A stretch of 35,890 bases of DNA from assembly GCA_016763695.1 (NCBI GenBank), contig JAESTH010000274.1, positions 1 through 35,890 of the forward strand, given 5' to 3'. Under the pieces are notes generated by a model. The model was given only the letters and a program-made list of their open reading frames with translations. It did not search any database and had not been told where the DNA came from. This stretch comes from Alcanivoracaceae bacterium. Its GTDB lineage: Bacteria > Pseudomonadota > Gammaproteobacteria > Xanthomonadales > Marinicellaceae. Positions 7,338 through 19,318 of this stretch are shown here, one piece after another (within the stretch, counting starts at the first letter, position 1; every line of letters begins with the position of its first letter). The translations under genes and the position numbers were made by a program.

Positions 7338-10193
7338 TTACTCCGCATCTATACTGGATCCATGAACGCCCGAAATGGCTTCTTTGACCAGTTGATTTTG
7401 TTGTTGTACATGTGCGTGGTATGAACCCACCGCAGGTGAAGGTGAATGATGTCTGCCTGCAAAATACAGTGGTCTATCACCATGTTTGTTGTTTCTGACA
7501 CAATATTGTAAATGGTGTCTGATCTGGAACCATGCGCCCTGGTTAATGGGTTCTTCCTGACACCAGATGATGTCTTTTATATTTTTATACTGTTCTAAAT
7601 ATTTTCTTAATAATGCTCTTGGGAAAGGGTATAGCTGTTCAACCCGTATAACTGCACAGCGTTCATTTGGATTGGCATCTAGCTCATTGATAATATCGTA
7701 ATAAACTTTGCCAGAGCAAATGATTGCACGTTCTACCTTATTATCATCTTTGGCGTGTCTGTCTGGTATAACGTTCTGAAATTGGCCTTCGATAAGTTGT
7801 GAAATATCTGAGGCTGCACCTTTATAGCGTAATAGGCTTTTGGGTGTCATCACAATCAACGGTTTACGCACTTTACGTAGCATCTGTCTGCGCAACAAAT
7901 GGAACATTTGCGCTGGTGTTGATGGCATACACACTTGCATATTGTTAACAGCACACAATTGTAAATATCTTTCCAGTCGAGCTGATGAATGTTCTGGTCC
8001 TTGACCTTCATAGCCATGTGGTAAAAACATAACCAAGCCACAAAATCTGCCCCATTTGGCTTCACCTGAAGCAATAAATTGATCGATAACGACTTGTGCG
8101 CCATTGGCAAAATCACCAAATTGCGCTTCCCAAACGATTAAGGCATTGGGTTCTGAGGTAGCATAACCATATTCAAAAGCTAAAACCGCTTCTTCAGAAA
8201 GAACAGAGTTGATAATCGATATTCTTGCATCGCCTGATTGTAATTTAGCCAAAGGCATGTAATTTTCGTCTTGGGTAACATTGTGAATCACAGCATGTCT
8301 GTGGAAAAAGGTACCCCGTTGTGAATCTTGACCATCAATACGAATCTGATAACCATCATTAAGAATACTGGCATAGGCCATGGTTTCGGCAAAACCCCAA
8401 TCTAATTTTAACTCACTATTTTTCATTTTAACGCGATCTTGGTAGATTTTGCTAATGCGGTTATGGGGTTTAAAACCTTCTGGAATGGATGTGATGGCTG
8501 TAGATAATTGATCAAATAAGTCTTTGCTAATCGATGTATCAACAATTTCATTTAATTGCGCACCAATATGTGGAGTCCAATCCACATGGAATTCATCTTT
8601 ATGCATGTCCTTGCTGAGTTCGACAACTTCTCTGCCTTCATCCAAAGCATCACGGTAGTCTTCGACTAACATTTCTGCGTGTTCTTTAAATATTGTGCCT
8701 TCTTTGATTAATTTAGCAGCGTAAATTTCTCTGGGAGATGGGTGCTTTTTAATCAACTTGTACATATGTGGTTGTGTAGCTGAAGGTTCATCGGCTTCAT
8801 TATGACCGTGTTTACGGTAACAAACTAAATCAATAACCACATCTTTTTTAAATTCTTTTCTAAAATCAGCAGCCATTGTGGTGACAAACGCCACAGCTTC
8901 TGGATCATCGCCATTAACATGAAAAATTGGAGCCTGAACCATTTTAGCAACTTCAGTACAATAACTGGTGGCAATTTGATCCAAAGCATGAGTGGTGGTA
9001 AAACCAATTTGATTATTGATAACAATGTGTAATGTTCCTCCAACGTAATAGCCGTCAACTTGTGACATGTTGAATAACTCCATATTCACACCTTGCCCTT
9101 CAATTGCAGCATCTCCATGAATCAATACTGGCAAAACGTGTGTACCAATGACATCATTATTGCGTCTGAACTGTCTTGCTTTGGCAGAACCCAGCACTAC
9201 CGGATTGATGATTTCTAAATGTGATGGGTTAAAAGCTAAGGCGACATGTACGTCACCATTGGATGTTGGAATGTCTGAAGAAAAGCCCATGTGATATTTA
9301 ACATCACCAGAATTGATGTTGTCGTATTCTTTGTCGTATTTGCCTTCAAATTCTTTAAACAAGTCTTGGGCAGATTTTCCTAATAAATTAACCAATACAT
9401 TCAATCGTCCACGGTGTGCCATGCCAATGACCATTTCCTTAATGCCTTGTTTGCCAGAATGCAATACCAATTCATACAATTGTGGAATCAGCGCATCACC
9501 ACCTTCTAGTGAAAATCTTTTCTGACCAACATATTTGGTATGTAAATATCTTTCCATGCCTTCGGCTTTGCTGAGCTCTTCCAGTAGACGGTGTTTTTGA
9601 TCTTCGTCGGTCGGGAAAACATCAGCAGTTTTTTCAATCCTTTGGTGTAACCACTCACGTTCTTTAATATCAACGATGTGCATATACTCATAACCAACAT
9701 GTTTGGTATAAGTGCGTTTGAGTAAATCAATAATGTCACGCAATTTCATACGATCAGGTGCAACCAATGAACCTGTATTGAACTCAGTATCCATGTCTGC
9801 TTCATCCAAATCATAATAAGCTGGATACAAATCTGACACGTCAAGACGTGGTTTATAATGAATAGGATCAACATCTGCTACTTTATGACCGCTGACTCGA
9901 AAAGAGTTGATTAATCGTAATACCGAGGCTTCTTTGCGCTGTACTTCTATTGAATTCACATCATCAGAAATAAGGCCAGCTGGCAATTGGGCCGCCGCGG
10001 TAAATTTTTCCAGTATTGGCAAATGTCTGATATCTTTAGCTGTATTGTCTGTTAAATCATCAAACAGGGTTTTTAGTTCGTCAGAAACACTGTCTCTATC
10101 AAGTAGGTAATCATCATAAAATGATTCTAACCAGGTAGAGTTGGTGCCAAAAAAAGGTGATGATTTTTGTTGTGTTTTTATCCAGGATGCCAC
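7338..10193 (-). CDS. sucA: 2-oxoglutarate dehydrogenase E1
   Basis: 951 aa. Recognisable segments are the N-terminal SucA arm (SPFFGTNSTWLESFYDDYL), GMAHRGRLNVLVNLLGK, GDAAIEGQGVNMELFNMS and INNQIGFTT (thiamine diphosphate and Mg2+ site), CYRKHGHNEADEPSATQP, and LPHGYEGQGPEHSSARLER in the C-terminal half. The enzyme decarboxylates 2-oxoglutarate and passes the succinyl group to SucB. It is first in the operon. The upstream DNA has a strong -10. No sdh genes precede it in the window, unlike the E. coli arrangement. Confidence 0.97.
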   Translation of the reverse strand: MASWIKTQQKSSPFFGTNSTWLESFYDDYLLDRDSVSDELKTLFDDLTDNTAKDIRHLPILEKFTAAAQLPAGLISDDVNSIEVQRKEASVLRLINSFRVSGHKVADVDPIHYKPRLDVSDLYPAYYDLDEADMDTEFNTGSLVAPDRMKLRDIIDLLKRTYTKHVGYEYMHIVDIKEREWLHQRIEKTADVFPTDEDQKHRLLEELSKAEGMERYLHTKYVGQKRFSLEGGDALIPQLYELVLHSGKQGIKEMVIGMAHRGRLNVLVNLLGKSAQDLFKEFEGKYDKEYDNINSGDVKYHMGFSSDIPTSNGDVHVALAFNPSHLEIINPVVLGSAKARQFRRNNDVIGTHVLPVLIHGDAAIEGQGVNMELFNMSQVDGYYVGGTLHIVINNQIGFTTTHALDQIATSYCTEVAKMVQAPIFHVNGDDPEAVAFVTTMAADFRKEFKKDVVIDLVCYRKHGHNEADEPSATQPHMYKLIKKHPSPREIYAAKLIKEGTIFKEHAEMLVEDYRDALDEGREVVELSKDMHKDEFHVDWTPHIGAQLNEIVDTSISKDLFDQLSTAITSIPEGFKPHNRISKIYQDRVKMKNSELKLDWGFAETMAYASILNDGYQIRIDGQDSQRGTFFHRHAVIHNVTQDENYMPLAKLQSGDARISIINSVLSEEAVLAFEYGYATSEPNALIVWEAQFGDFANGAQVVIDQFIASGEAKWGRFCGLVMFLPHGYEGQGPEHSSARLERYLQLCAVNNMQVCMPSTPAQMFHLLRRQMLRKVRKPLIVMTPKSLLRYKGAASDISQLIEGQFQNVIPDRHAKDDNKVERAIICSGKVYYDIINELDANPNERCAVIRVEQLYPFPRALLRKYLEQYKNIKDIIWCQEEPINQGAWFQIRHHLQYCVRNNKHGDRPLYFAGRHHSPSPAVGSYHAHVQQQNQLVKEAISGVHGSSIDAE

Positions 10194-10509
10194 TTTATTT
10201 ACTCACATTTACTATATATATTTTTTTCTATCAGACATTATCTAAAAGAGGTGCGTATTATAACGAAATTATGTTATTGATTAATTAAAATAGGGTTTAT
10301 TGATGAAAAAAATCTGTTTTTAATATGCGAGGTATATTCATAACTTAAATCAGCAGGACTATAGGCCACATTGGCTCTTTTTCTCTATTAAGACCACTTG
10401 ATAGAATAATCAAATGGTGATTTAAATGGGTGAGAATAATCAGCAATATTTGTGAGATCACTGCTTTCACGGTAATGAGCATTGACTATAGATGTAGAGT
10501 TATAAAAAA
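10194..10509. other. Intergenic region upstream of sucA
   Basis: 316 nt without a gene. It holds the sucA -10 candidate (10257-10262) and, at 10393-10418, a hairpin ACCACTTGAT-6-ATCAAATGGT with one wobble pair and no U-run on either side. The rest is AT-rich with nothing I can assign. Confidence 0.6.
10257..10262 (-). promoter_or_regulatory. Candidate -10 of the sucA operon
   Basis: Minus strand TATAAT followed by ACGCACC, about 65 nt upstream of the sucA ATG. The -35 is weak (AT-rich, roughly ATTAAT at 17 nt). Confidence 0.45.
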
Positions 10510-13012
<2,503 letters not shown>

Positions 13013-13028
13013 TTATTAAGGTGCGCTA

Positions 13029-13034
13029 ATTATA
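13029..13034 (-). promoter_or_regulatory. Candidate -10 of purB
   Basis: Minus strand GGTATAATTAGCGCACC: TATAAT with a GC-containing discriminator, 29-34 nt upstream of the purB ATG. The -35 is poor (GTGTTT at 17 nt). Confidence 0.45.
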
Positions 13035-13272
13035 CCCTAATAGAGTCTCAGAAACACGGCTCTGATGACAGTTATATTTCAATTGGGCTATATCATAACT
13101 ATGGTCAAATGGGATAGAGATATACATTGCGTTATTTTTTCATTAAATACTATTTAATAGTCATTCTATTGAGTGGGTTTATAGAAAAAAAGGCCTATAG
13201 AGCTTTATTTTTACAGTCGATTAATATTTATATGAAAATATAGCTAATAGAGCTTTAGTTCCATTGATTTTG

Positions 13273-14226
13273 TTATGAATTTATCTCGATAGAATCAACT
13301 TTTGCAATTTTTTCGATATTCCAGTTGTCAATTGCCAGTTGCCAAAACTCATTGACAGTTTTGGGCTGGGTAGGGATTGGCTCTTGATTTAGATAATCAT
13401 ATGCGTTTAATAATGTCTGAATTGGGTTTTTAGTATCTATTTCTTTAGCGAATGTTTGCTTACTTAATTTTTGACCTTGGTCATTAACCAATATGGGTAT
13501 ATGCGCATAACAGGCCTGGGTTAAATTGAGTAATGAGTTTAAATGAATCTGCCAAGGTGTAGACTCTATAAGATCAATGCCGCGAACAATGTCTGTAACA
13601 TTTTGGAAAGCATCATCGATCACTACAGCAATTTGATAGGAAAATAGCCCATCTTTTCTCTTTAATATAAAGTCTCCACAGTCTTGTTGTAAGTTTTTTT
13701 TATATTGACCTTGAATTTTATCGATAAATGTAACTGTTTTATTTGGGACTTTTAATTTGATACTATAAGGTTTTTTCGGTGGCGCAATTTGATTTCTACA
13801 GGCATGTGTTTTGAGCGTACAATTTTTCAATTCAGTTCTGGAGCAGCTGCAATAGTATACAACAGATTGCTCAATAAGCCTGTCCAGAGCCGCTTGATAA
13901 GCACTTTGTCTTTGTTGGTTACTCTGATAAATAACTTCTGGATTAAAGTAAAACCCCAGTTTGACTAATGTAGCGATAATATTTTTACTTGCGCCAGCAG
14001 TTTCTCTTGGCGGGTCTAGATCTTCAATCCTTACCAGCCATTGGCCATGGCTTTTTTTTACCTGGCAATAACTTGCCATTGCAGTAACCAATGAGCCCAT
14101 ATGCAACAGACCAGTGGGGGAGGGGGCAAACCTCCCGATATGTGGTGAATTTTGAACTTTTGGGTTTATTTTATGGTTCCTGAACCATTTTGTCAGAGGC
14201 TGGTGCCAGGAAGTTGCCTTGTACAT
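13273..14226 (-). CDS. gluQ: Glutamyl-Q tRNA(Asp) synthetase
   Basis: 317 aa as drawn. The conserved fold starts at HIGRFAPSPTGLLHMGSL (residue about 29), the class I HIGH region. WLVRIEDLDPPRE follows, then a zinc site (YYCSCSRTELK through HACRNQ) and the KMSKS-like GQKLSKQT. The protein lacks the anticodon-binding domain of full GluRS, as expected for GluQ, which glutamylates queuosine in tRNA(Asp). The only ATG before the conserved core is at 14226, which overlaps the upstream gene by 56 nt and adds about 28 unconserved residues. A non-ATG start nearer the core is possible. No dksA is adjacent here. Confidence 0.9.
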   Translation of the reverse strand: MYKATSWHQPLTKWFRNHKINPKVQNSPHIGRFAPSPTGLLHMGSLVTAMASYCQVKKSHGQWLVRIEDLDPPRETAGASKNIIATLVKLGFYFNPEVIYQSNQQRQSAYQAALDRLIEQSVVYYCSCSRTELKNCTLKTHACRNQIAPPKKPYSIKLKVPNKTVTFIDKIQGQYKKNLQQDCGDFILKRKDGLFSYQIAVVIDDAFQNVTDIVRGIDLIESTPWQIHLNSLLNLTQACYAHIPILVNDQGQKLSKQTFAKEIDTKNPIQTLLNAYDYLNQEPIPTQPKTVNEFWQLAIDNWNIEKIAKVDSIEINS

Positions 14227-16228
14227 AGTTGGCAGAATATTTCCACAATATGCTCATGGTGGCAGCATCTTCTATAAATTCACAGATAACCATTTTGTTT
14301 TGTGCATGTGCCTGATCAATGAGTTCTTTGACTTTCTTTTGATTGTCAATGTCATTAGCAAAATCCTGCATAAATGTAGAATCAATCTTTATATAATCTA
14401 CTGGATAGTGTTTTAATAAGGTAAAGGAGTTTAAGCCTGAGCCAAATTTTTCTATTGCAAACTTACAATTAAGTCCTTTTATAGCCATAATAACTGGTTT
14501 GACATGTTTGGAATGACTAACCAATTCGCTTTCAGGTGTTTCAAAAATAATTTTTTCACCTGACAAGGCGTTGGATTTTAGTTCTTGCGCTAACCACAAT
14601 GGAAATGATGGGTTGGATAACGTATCTGTTGACATTTTTACCAATAATGAGATATCTTTATTCGCTCCCTTGATTGCTGCGATTGCCATTTTTATTACGT
14701 GTCTGTCAATATCTAGTATCAGGCCATACTTTTTTGCAATGCCGATAAACTCAGTTGGCATAACAAGTTTTTCATTATCTTTTAACCGAACCAGTGCTTC
14801 ATAATGCTCGATTTCATCACCATGCAAACTGATAACAGGTTGATAATGTAAAATAAATTGCTCATTAGTCAGGCCGTTTGTTATTAAATCTATCCATTTT
14901 TGGTTGGCTGCTCTGGCTCTCTTCTCTTCTTCTGCTGGGTCAAATATAGAAATTTGACAACCACCATTTTCTCTGGCTTTTGCTAATTCTGTACCCAGTA
15001 TTTTAATAATTTCATTACCAGACTGGGTTTTTTCTATCACTTGGGTTAAGCCGATACTGACCGTACAGCTTAAGGTTTTTTCTCCAGCATTAAAGAAGTG
15101 ATCGGCGATTTTTGAGACTAGATGTTGAGCTATTCGTGCTGCAGCTTCTATTTTTCCTTCTATTTCAACCACGAAAATGGTGTTATCATATCTGACATAT
15201 GTATGTTGTTTACCGATGGTTTCTTTGATGAAAGGAGCCATGTCAGAAATCAGTAAATCCAGGTTCCCTTTGCCTAGTTCCTTTTCCAATTTTCTGTCAT
15301 CGTCTACTTGAATGTAAAGTATTGAGTGTCCTCTGGAGCTCCCTGATCTTACTGCATTAATTTTATTACTGAGATCCTGTGAAAAAAAGCTTCTATTGAA
15401 AAAGCCAGTTAACATGTCCTTGCTTTTAATGTCTCTGAGTTCTCTTTCTGCCGCCTTGTTAACCTTAGGAGGTTGCACTAAAAATTGTACACAGGGTTCT
15501 CCATCTACAGTTGCCTTATCAAGACTTACTACCGCCTCAATTTCGTTACCCTTTTCTGTCTTAAGCCTCATGCTGATTTCTTCATCGGGTATTTTATTGG
15601 CGGAAATGTCACGTAATAACTTTTTAATTGTCTGTACCTGGTCTTTTGCAACTAAATTTAAGAAAGGAGTGACTTCCATCTCTTCTGGATCATCATATTG
15701 GAAAAACTCTAAATAGGCATTGTTGGTATAAACATGCATACCATCATGAATATAGGCAATGGCATCTTTCGAACTGTCTAATAACGATGCGCAACGTTTT
15801 TCAGCATTATTGAGGTCTACTTGGTATCTTCTCAACTCTCTTCGGGTATTTAAACAATAAAAAACATTAGAAATTTCGGTACAAATCTGATCGTTAATAT
15901 TGCCAGTACAAAAATTACGGGCTCCAGCTTCATAGGCTTCTGAAATTGAATCATTATCAAGATTTTCCATCAACGCAATTAGTGGAATATCTTTACCAAT
16001 TCTTTTAATGCACTGATTAACGGTGCTAATTGGTAGTTCTGTCTGTAATTGTTGGACTAAAATAATGTCAATTTTTTTACTGGCTAAAAAATCATTTAAG
16101 CTTTGCTCATCTGTACAACGACTAGGGCGAACAGGTATTTGCGCATTTCTTAATATTGATAAAATCCTTTCTGCATCTTCTTCGTATTTATGTATAATAA
16201 GTAAGTGAATGGTATTATCTTTTGCCAA
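14171..16228 (-). CDS. fimX: FimX-like c-di-GMP receptor (REC-like, PAS, degenerate GGDEF and EAL)
   Basis: 685 aa, near FimX of Pseudomonas and Xanthomonas in length and order. Residues 1-125 are a receiver-like domain opening IHLLIIHKYEEDAERILSIL, without a proper acidic pocket. About 140-260 is PAS, 265-430 GGDEF and 445-680 EAL. The GGDEF signature is replaced by RYDNTIF (about 346), so no cyclase activity is expected. EALVRL is kept, but the usual Asn becomes Lys (LLVKMS), the DDFG site becomes IEKFGSG, and the EGVE region reads CEFIE. Phosphodiesterase activity is therefore unlikely while c-di-GMP binding remains plausible. FimX promotes type IV pilus assembly and twitching in its known hosts. 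It lies between epmB and gluQ on the same strand. Confidence 0.8.
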   Translation of the reverse strand: MAKDNTIHLLIIHKYEEDAERILSILRNAQIPVRPSRCTDEQSLNDFLASKKIDIILVQQLQTELPISTVNQCIKRIGKDIPLIALMENLDNDSISEAYEAGARNFCTGNINDQICTEISNVFYCLNTRRELRRYQVDLNNAEKRCASLLDSSKDAIAYIHDGMHVYTNNAYLEFFQYDDPEEMEVTPFLNLVAKDQVQTIKKLLRDISANKIPDEEISMRLKTEKGNEIEAVVSLDKATVDGEPCVQFLVQPPKVNKAAERELRDIKSKDMLTGFFNRSFFSQDLSNKINAVRSGSSRGHSILYIQVDDDRKLEKELGKGNLDLLISDMAPFIKETIGKQHTYVRYDNTIFVVEIEGKIEAAARIAQHLVSKIADHFFNAGEKTLSCTVSIGLTQVIEKTQSGNEIIKILGTELAKARENGGCQISIFDPAEEEKRARAANQKWIDLITNGLTNEQFILHYQPVISLHGDEIEHYEALVRLKDNEKLVMPTEFIGIAKKYGLILDIDRHVIKMAIAAIKGANKDISLLVKMSTDTLSNPSFPLWLAQELKSNALSGEKIIFETPESELVSHSKHVKPVIMAIKGLNCKFAIEKFGSGLNSFTLLKHYPVDYIKIDSTFMQDFANDIDNQKKVKELIDQAHAQNKMVICEFIEDAATMSILWKYSANYVQGNFLAPASDKMVQEP

Positions 16229-16287
16229 TTGAAATTCCAGTAGTTTGCATAAAAGTAAAGTTTACCAGAAATTGAAGTACCATTAAA

Positions 16288-17247
16288 TTAAAATATCGGA
16301 GATTTGTGCTTTTTCCCTGAGATTTCCTCTACCAACTTTGGTACTAAATAACCTGGTAATGATTGTAATAATTGTTTATGAATGGATTTTGCCCGAGTAT
16401 TTGTAATGCTAAAATGTTGTGTACCATTGGCTTTATCCAACTGATTTAGGTAATAGGGTAGTATGCCAAATTCAAACAAGCGGTGTGATAAATCGGCTAA
16501 AATCTGTGATTTGTCATTGATGTTTTTTAACAAAACACTTTGATTAAGTAGTAGAGTTCCTGTTTTTGCGATGAGTTTTATTGTTTGTCGTAAGCTGTTA
16601 TCCAACTCCTGTGCGTGATTACAGTGCAGTACCATTACTTTTTTTAATGAAATCTCTTCTAGCCACTGTATAAAATTATCTGTGATCCTTTCGGGCGAAA
16701 CCAGCGGCATTCGTGTGTGTATCCTGATGGTTTTTACATGAGTTATTGATTCCAATTGAGAGGATAGGTTTTTCAATGTCTTTGTTGATAGCATCAGAGG
16801 GTCGCCTCCGCTTAAAATAACCTCATGAATTTCTGTATGGGACCTGATGTATTCTATGGCTTTTTGCCAATTATGACTGGAGGCATAATTTTTTGCATAT
16901 GGGAAATTTCTTCTAAAACAATACCGGCAGTTGACTGCGCAAGCTCCATTGGTGATCAGTAAAACACGCCCATGGTATTTGTGAATCACCCCCTTAGCAT
17001 GAGATGCCCTAAGATCACCAACAGGGTCATTACTGTAGCCATCAAAATGCAAATGTTCATTTTTTTGTGGGATGACTTGTAATAAAATTGGGTCATTATT
17101 ATTTTTGAAATCAATTTTATTTTTCAAAAATTTCGGTATGAGTAAAGGGAATAAATCTTTTGCTTTGGGGTCATAGTTTACAATATGCTTTATATCGTGT
17201 TCATCAACATGGTTTTGGCAATGAGAACGCCAGTTTTTATTACTCAT
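16288..17247 (-). CDS. epmB: EF-P beta-lysylation protein, lysine 2,3-aminomutase-like radical SAM enzyme
   Basis: 319 aa. The radical SAM cluster motif CAVNCRYCFRRNFPYA (CxxxCxxC, about 105-113) is followed by EVILSGGDPLML, IRIHTRMPLVSPERI and PYYLNQLDKANGTQHF, as in EpmB/YjeK. It converts (S)-alpha-lysine to (R)-beta-lysine, which EpmA attaches to EF-P. It is transcribed divergently from efp with 98 nt between start codons. Its active-site sequence looks intact. Confidence 0.93.
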   Translation of the reverse strand: MSNKNWRSHCQNHVDEHDIKHIVNYDPKAKDLFPLLIPKFLKNKIDFKNNNDPILLQVIPQKNEHLHFDGYSNDPVGDLRASHAKGVIHKYHGRVLLITNGACAVNCRYCFRRNFPYAKNYASSHNWQKAIEYIRSHTEIHEVILSGGDPLMLSTKTLKNLSSQLESITHVKTIRIHTRMPLVSPERITDNFIQWLEEISLKKVMVLHCNHAQELDNSLRQTIKLIAKTGTLLLNQSVLLKNINDKSQILADLSHRLFEFGILPYYLNQLDKANGTQHFSITNTRAKSIHKQLLQSLPGYLVPKLVEEISGKKHKSPIF

Positions 17248-17279
17248 AAAGATTGTATTAGAAAAATATGCAAGTATAC

Positions 17280-17302
17280 AATAGTTAGCTGTAATAACTA
17301 TT
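17280..17302. promoter_or_regulatory. Inverted repeat between epmB and efp
   Basis: AATAGTTA-7-TAACTATT, perfect 8-bp arms, lying in the 98-nt divergent promoter region 33 nt from the epmB start and 44 nt from the efp start. It may be an operator acting on both genes or only AT-rich promoter DNA. Confidence 0.3.
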
Positions 17303-17345
17303 ACTCTATGTTATTATTCGCGAAATCAAATATTTTGGAGTCAAG

Positions 17346-17915
17346 ATGGCAAATGTAGGCATAAATGAATTTAAAAATGGCATGAAATTGTTAATAAATA
17401 ACGAGCCATGGAATATTACGGATGTTGATATGGTTAAGCCAGGTAAAGGTCAGGCATTTACCCGGATCAAAATCAAAAATTTAAAAACGGGCAGGGTTAT
17501 AGAAAAAACTTGCAAATCAACAGATAAAATTCAAACAGCAGATGTGATGGAACTGGATTATCAGTATCTTTATAACGATGCTGAATATTACTATTTTATG
17601 CACCCTGAAAGTTATGAACAAATTGAGGCTACTAAAGATGCGGTCGGTGACAATGCAAAATGGTTGATTGAAGAAGCTATTTGTACAGTGACATTATTTA
17701 ATGATGAGCCTTATGTAGTTGTGCCTCCAAATTTTGTTAATTTGAAAATTGTTGATACTGACCCTGGTCTTAAAGGTGATACATCTGGTGGTGGCGGCAA
17801 ACCAGCTACTTTGGAAACAGGTGCAGTTGTACAAATACCATTATTTGTGCAAATTGATGAAGTCATTAAGGTTGATACCAGAACGGGTGAATACTGTTCT
17901 AGAGTTAAAGACTGA
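17346..17915 (+). CDS. efp: Elongation factor P
   Basis: 189 aa. The KOW-like N-terminal domain has the loop KPGKGQAF with Lys34 at the position that is beta-lysylated. The C-terminal OB region ends [20 protein letters not shown] and [14 protein letters not shown] relieves ribosome stalling at polyproline. The ribosome-binding site is good (GGAGTCAAG before ATG). It is followed 6 nt later by epmA. Confidence 0.97.
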   Translation: MANVGINEFKNGMKLLINNEPWNITDVDMVKPGKGQAFTRIKIKNLKTGRVIEKTCKSTDKIQTADVMELDYQYLYNDAEYYYFMHPESYEQIEATKDAVGDNAKWLIEEAICTVTLFNDEPYVVVPPNFVNLKIVDTDPGLKGDTSGGGGKPATLETGAVVQIPLFVQIDEVIKVDTRTGEYCSRVKD

Positions 17916-17921
17916 TTACCG

Positions 17922-18889
17922 ATGTCTGAAACCTGGAAGTCGAAATGCTCGTTGAAAATATTAAAACAACGGGCATTTTTAATGTCAAAAATCCGTGAAT
18001 ATTTCGCACTTAAAAATGTTCTGGAAGTAGAAACGCCGATATTATCGTCTGCAGGTAACACTGACATTAATATTGAAAATTTTACTTCGGAAAAAATTAG
18101 TCATGATTGTATCAAGAGTTATTTACGCTCTTCGCCAGAATTTCCTCTAAAAAGATTACTTTGTCATGGTATCGGTGATATTTTTGAAATTGGTAAAGTC
18201 TTCAGAAGAGGGGAAATCAGTAAAACCCATAACATTGAATTCACCATGCTTGAATGGTATCGGTTGGGATTTGATTATATTGACTTAATTCAAGAGGTTG
18301 AGTATTTATTCAAAAGCCTTTTCTCTGCTTTTGACAAACAGATTTCAGCAACTGAATGCATCACTTTTAATGCTGTTTCCAGCATTATTTGACTATCCAT
18401 CCACAAGAAACATCGGTTTGTGCATTAAACAAAGTCTGTCATACTTTTGGCTATGGTGGCAGTCAATTATCAAGAGATGAAGCATTGGATTTTCTGTTTG
18501 CTACACAAATACAGACAAAATTCAACAAACAGGTATTAACATTTGTAAGCTTGTACCCGTCTTCTCAAGCAGCTTTGGCCCAAATCAATCCAGATGATAA
18601 CAGTACTTCTTTACGGTTTGAAGTATTTTATCAAGGCCATGAGCTGGGAAATGGCTATCAGGAACTAACTGATGGCACTGCATTACAAAAAAGATTTGAA
18701 GCGGACAATCTTGTAAGAAAAGGCAATAACAATTCGCAAATACCCATTGATAATAATTTGATTACAGCGATGCAAAATGACATGCCAGCCTGTTCGGGTA
18801 TTGCAATTGGTGTAGACAGGTTGTTAATGGTTTTGTTGGAGTGTGAGACAATCTCAGAGGTAATGGCGTTTACTGCACAAAACTCATGA
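17922..18889 (+). pseudogene. epmA: EF-P--(R)-beta-lysine ligase, frameshifted
   Basis: Two adjacent frames together make one EpmA/GenX (short class II LysRS-like) protein. The first part, 17922-18392, holds LMSKIREYFALKNVLEVETPIL, SSPEFPLKRLL, IFEIGKVFRRGE and HNIEFTMLEWYR. It then shifts into VSSII and stops at TGA. Reading the -1 frame from about 18377 gives FQHYLTIHPQETSV and continues to RFEVFYQGHELGNGYQEL and CSGIAIGVDRLLML-like motif 3, ending at 18889. One missing base between 18371 and 18390, for example a T in GTTTCC, restores the frame. This is either a real mutation or a sequencing error. If real, EF-P lysylation would be lost although epmB and efp are intact. Confidence 0.88.
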
Positions 18890-18955
18890 AATTCCACTTG
18901 TATAAATGATTTAATTGGTTGATAATCCCGCACTTTCAAATTAACTGCATAAAAC

Positions 18956-19318
18956 ATGGCAATTGTACGTAAAATAATTGGTTCTATCATCCTGTTTTTT
19001 AATTGGCTTTTTTCACCAAAAGGAGTGATAAGAGATGAAGATGAGCAAGCTAAAATAGATAGCAAAACATTAAAATTAAAGCTGTATCAATTTAATGCCT
19101 GTCCTTTTTGCATAAAAGTAAGGCGCGCAATGAAAAGAATGTCTTTGGCAATTGAGCTTAGAGATGCAAAAAATAATGCGAGGTATAGACAAGAGCTTAT
19201 AACACAGGGAGGTAAAGTAAAAGTTCCCTGTTTAAGAATAGAAGATGAAACGGGAAAAACCACCTGGATGTATGAGTCTTCAGACATTGTGAATTATCTG
19301 GAAAGTAGATTTTCCTAA
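18956..19318 (+). CDS. Membrane-anchored glutaredoxin-like protein
   Basis: 120 aa. An N-terminal hydrophobic segment KIIGSIILFFNWLFSP (about 6-21) is followed by a charged linker. The thioredoxin fold begins LKLYQFNACPFCIKVRRAMK, with CPFC as the redox motif. KVPCLRI supplies the cis-proline, and YESSDIVNYLESRF is the C-terminal glutathione-binding type helix. With the charged residues after the helix it most likely faces the cytosol, attached to the inner membrane. Its substrate is unknown. It starts 66 nt after epmA, with a poor ribosome-binding site. Confidence 0.8.
   Translation: MAIVRKIIGSIILFFNWLFSPKGVIRDEDEQAKIDSKTLKLKLYQFNACPFCIKVRRAMKRMSLAIELRDAKNNARYRQELITQGGKVKVPCLRIEDETGKTTWMYESSDIVNYLESRFS

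Noticed and set aside
10277-10290. FNR-like box upstream of sucA (TTGAT-TAAT-TAAAA)
   Set aside because: Only one half-site matches; in such AT-rich DNA that is expected by chance.
13192-13259. Two direct copies of a GCYWATAGAGCTTTA-like sequence between gluQ and purB
   Set aside because: The copies are short and AT-rich with no third copy; probably chance or a small local duplication.
18371-18390. Programmed -1 frameshift in epmA
   Set aside because: There is no X-XXY-YYZ slippery heptamer in the permitted interval, and EpmA is not known to use frameshifting.
18658-19065. 135-codon open frame on the minus strand
   Set aside because: Antisense to the well-conserved C-terminal half of epmA and the glutaredoxin start.
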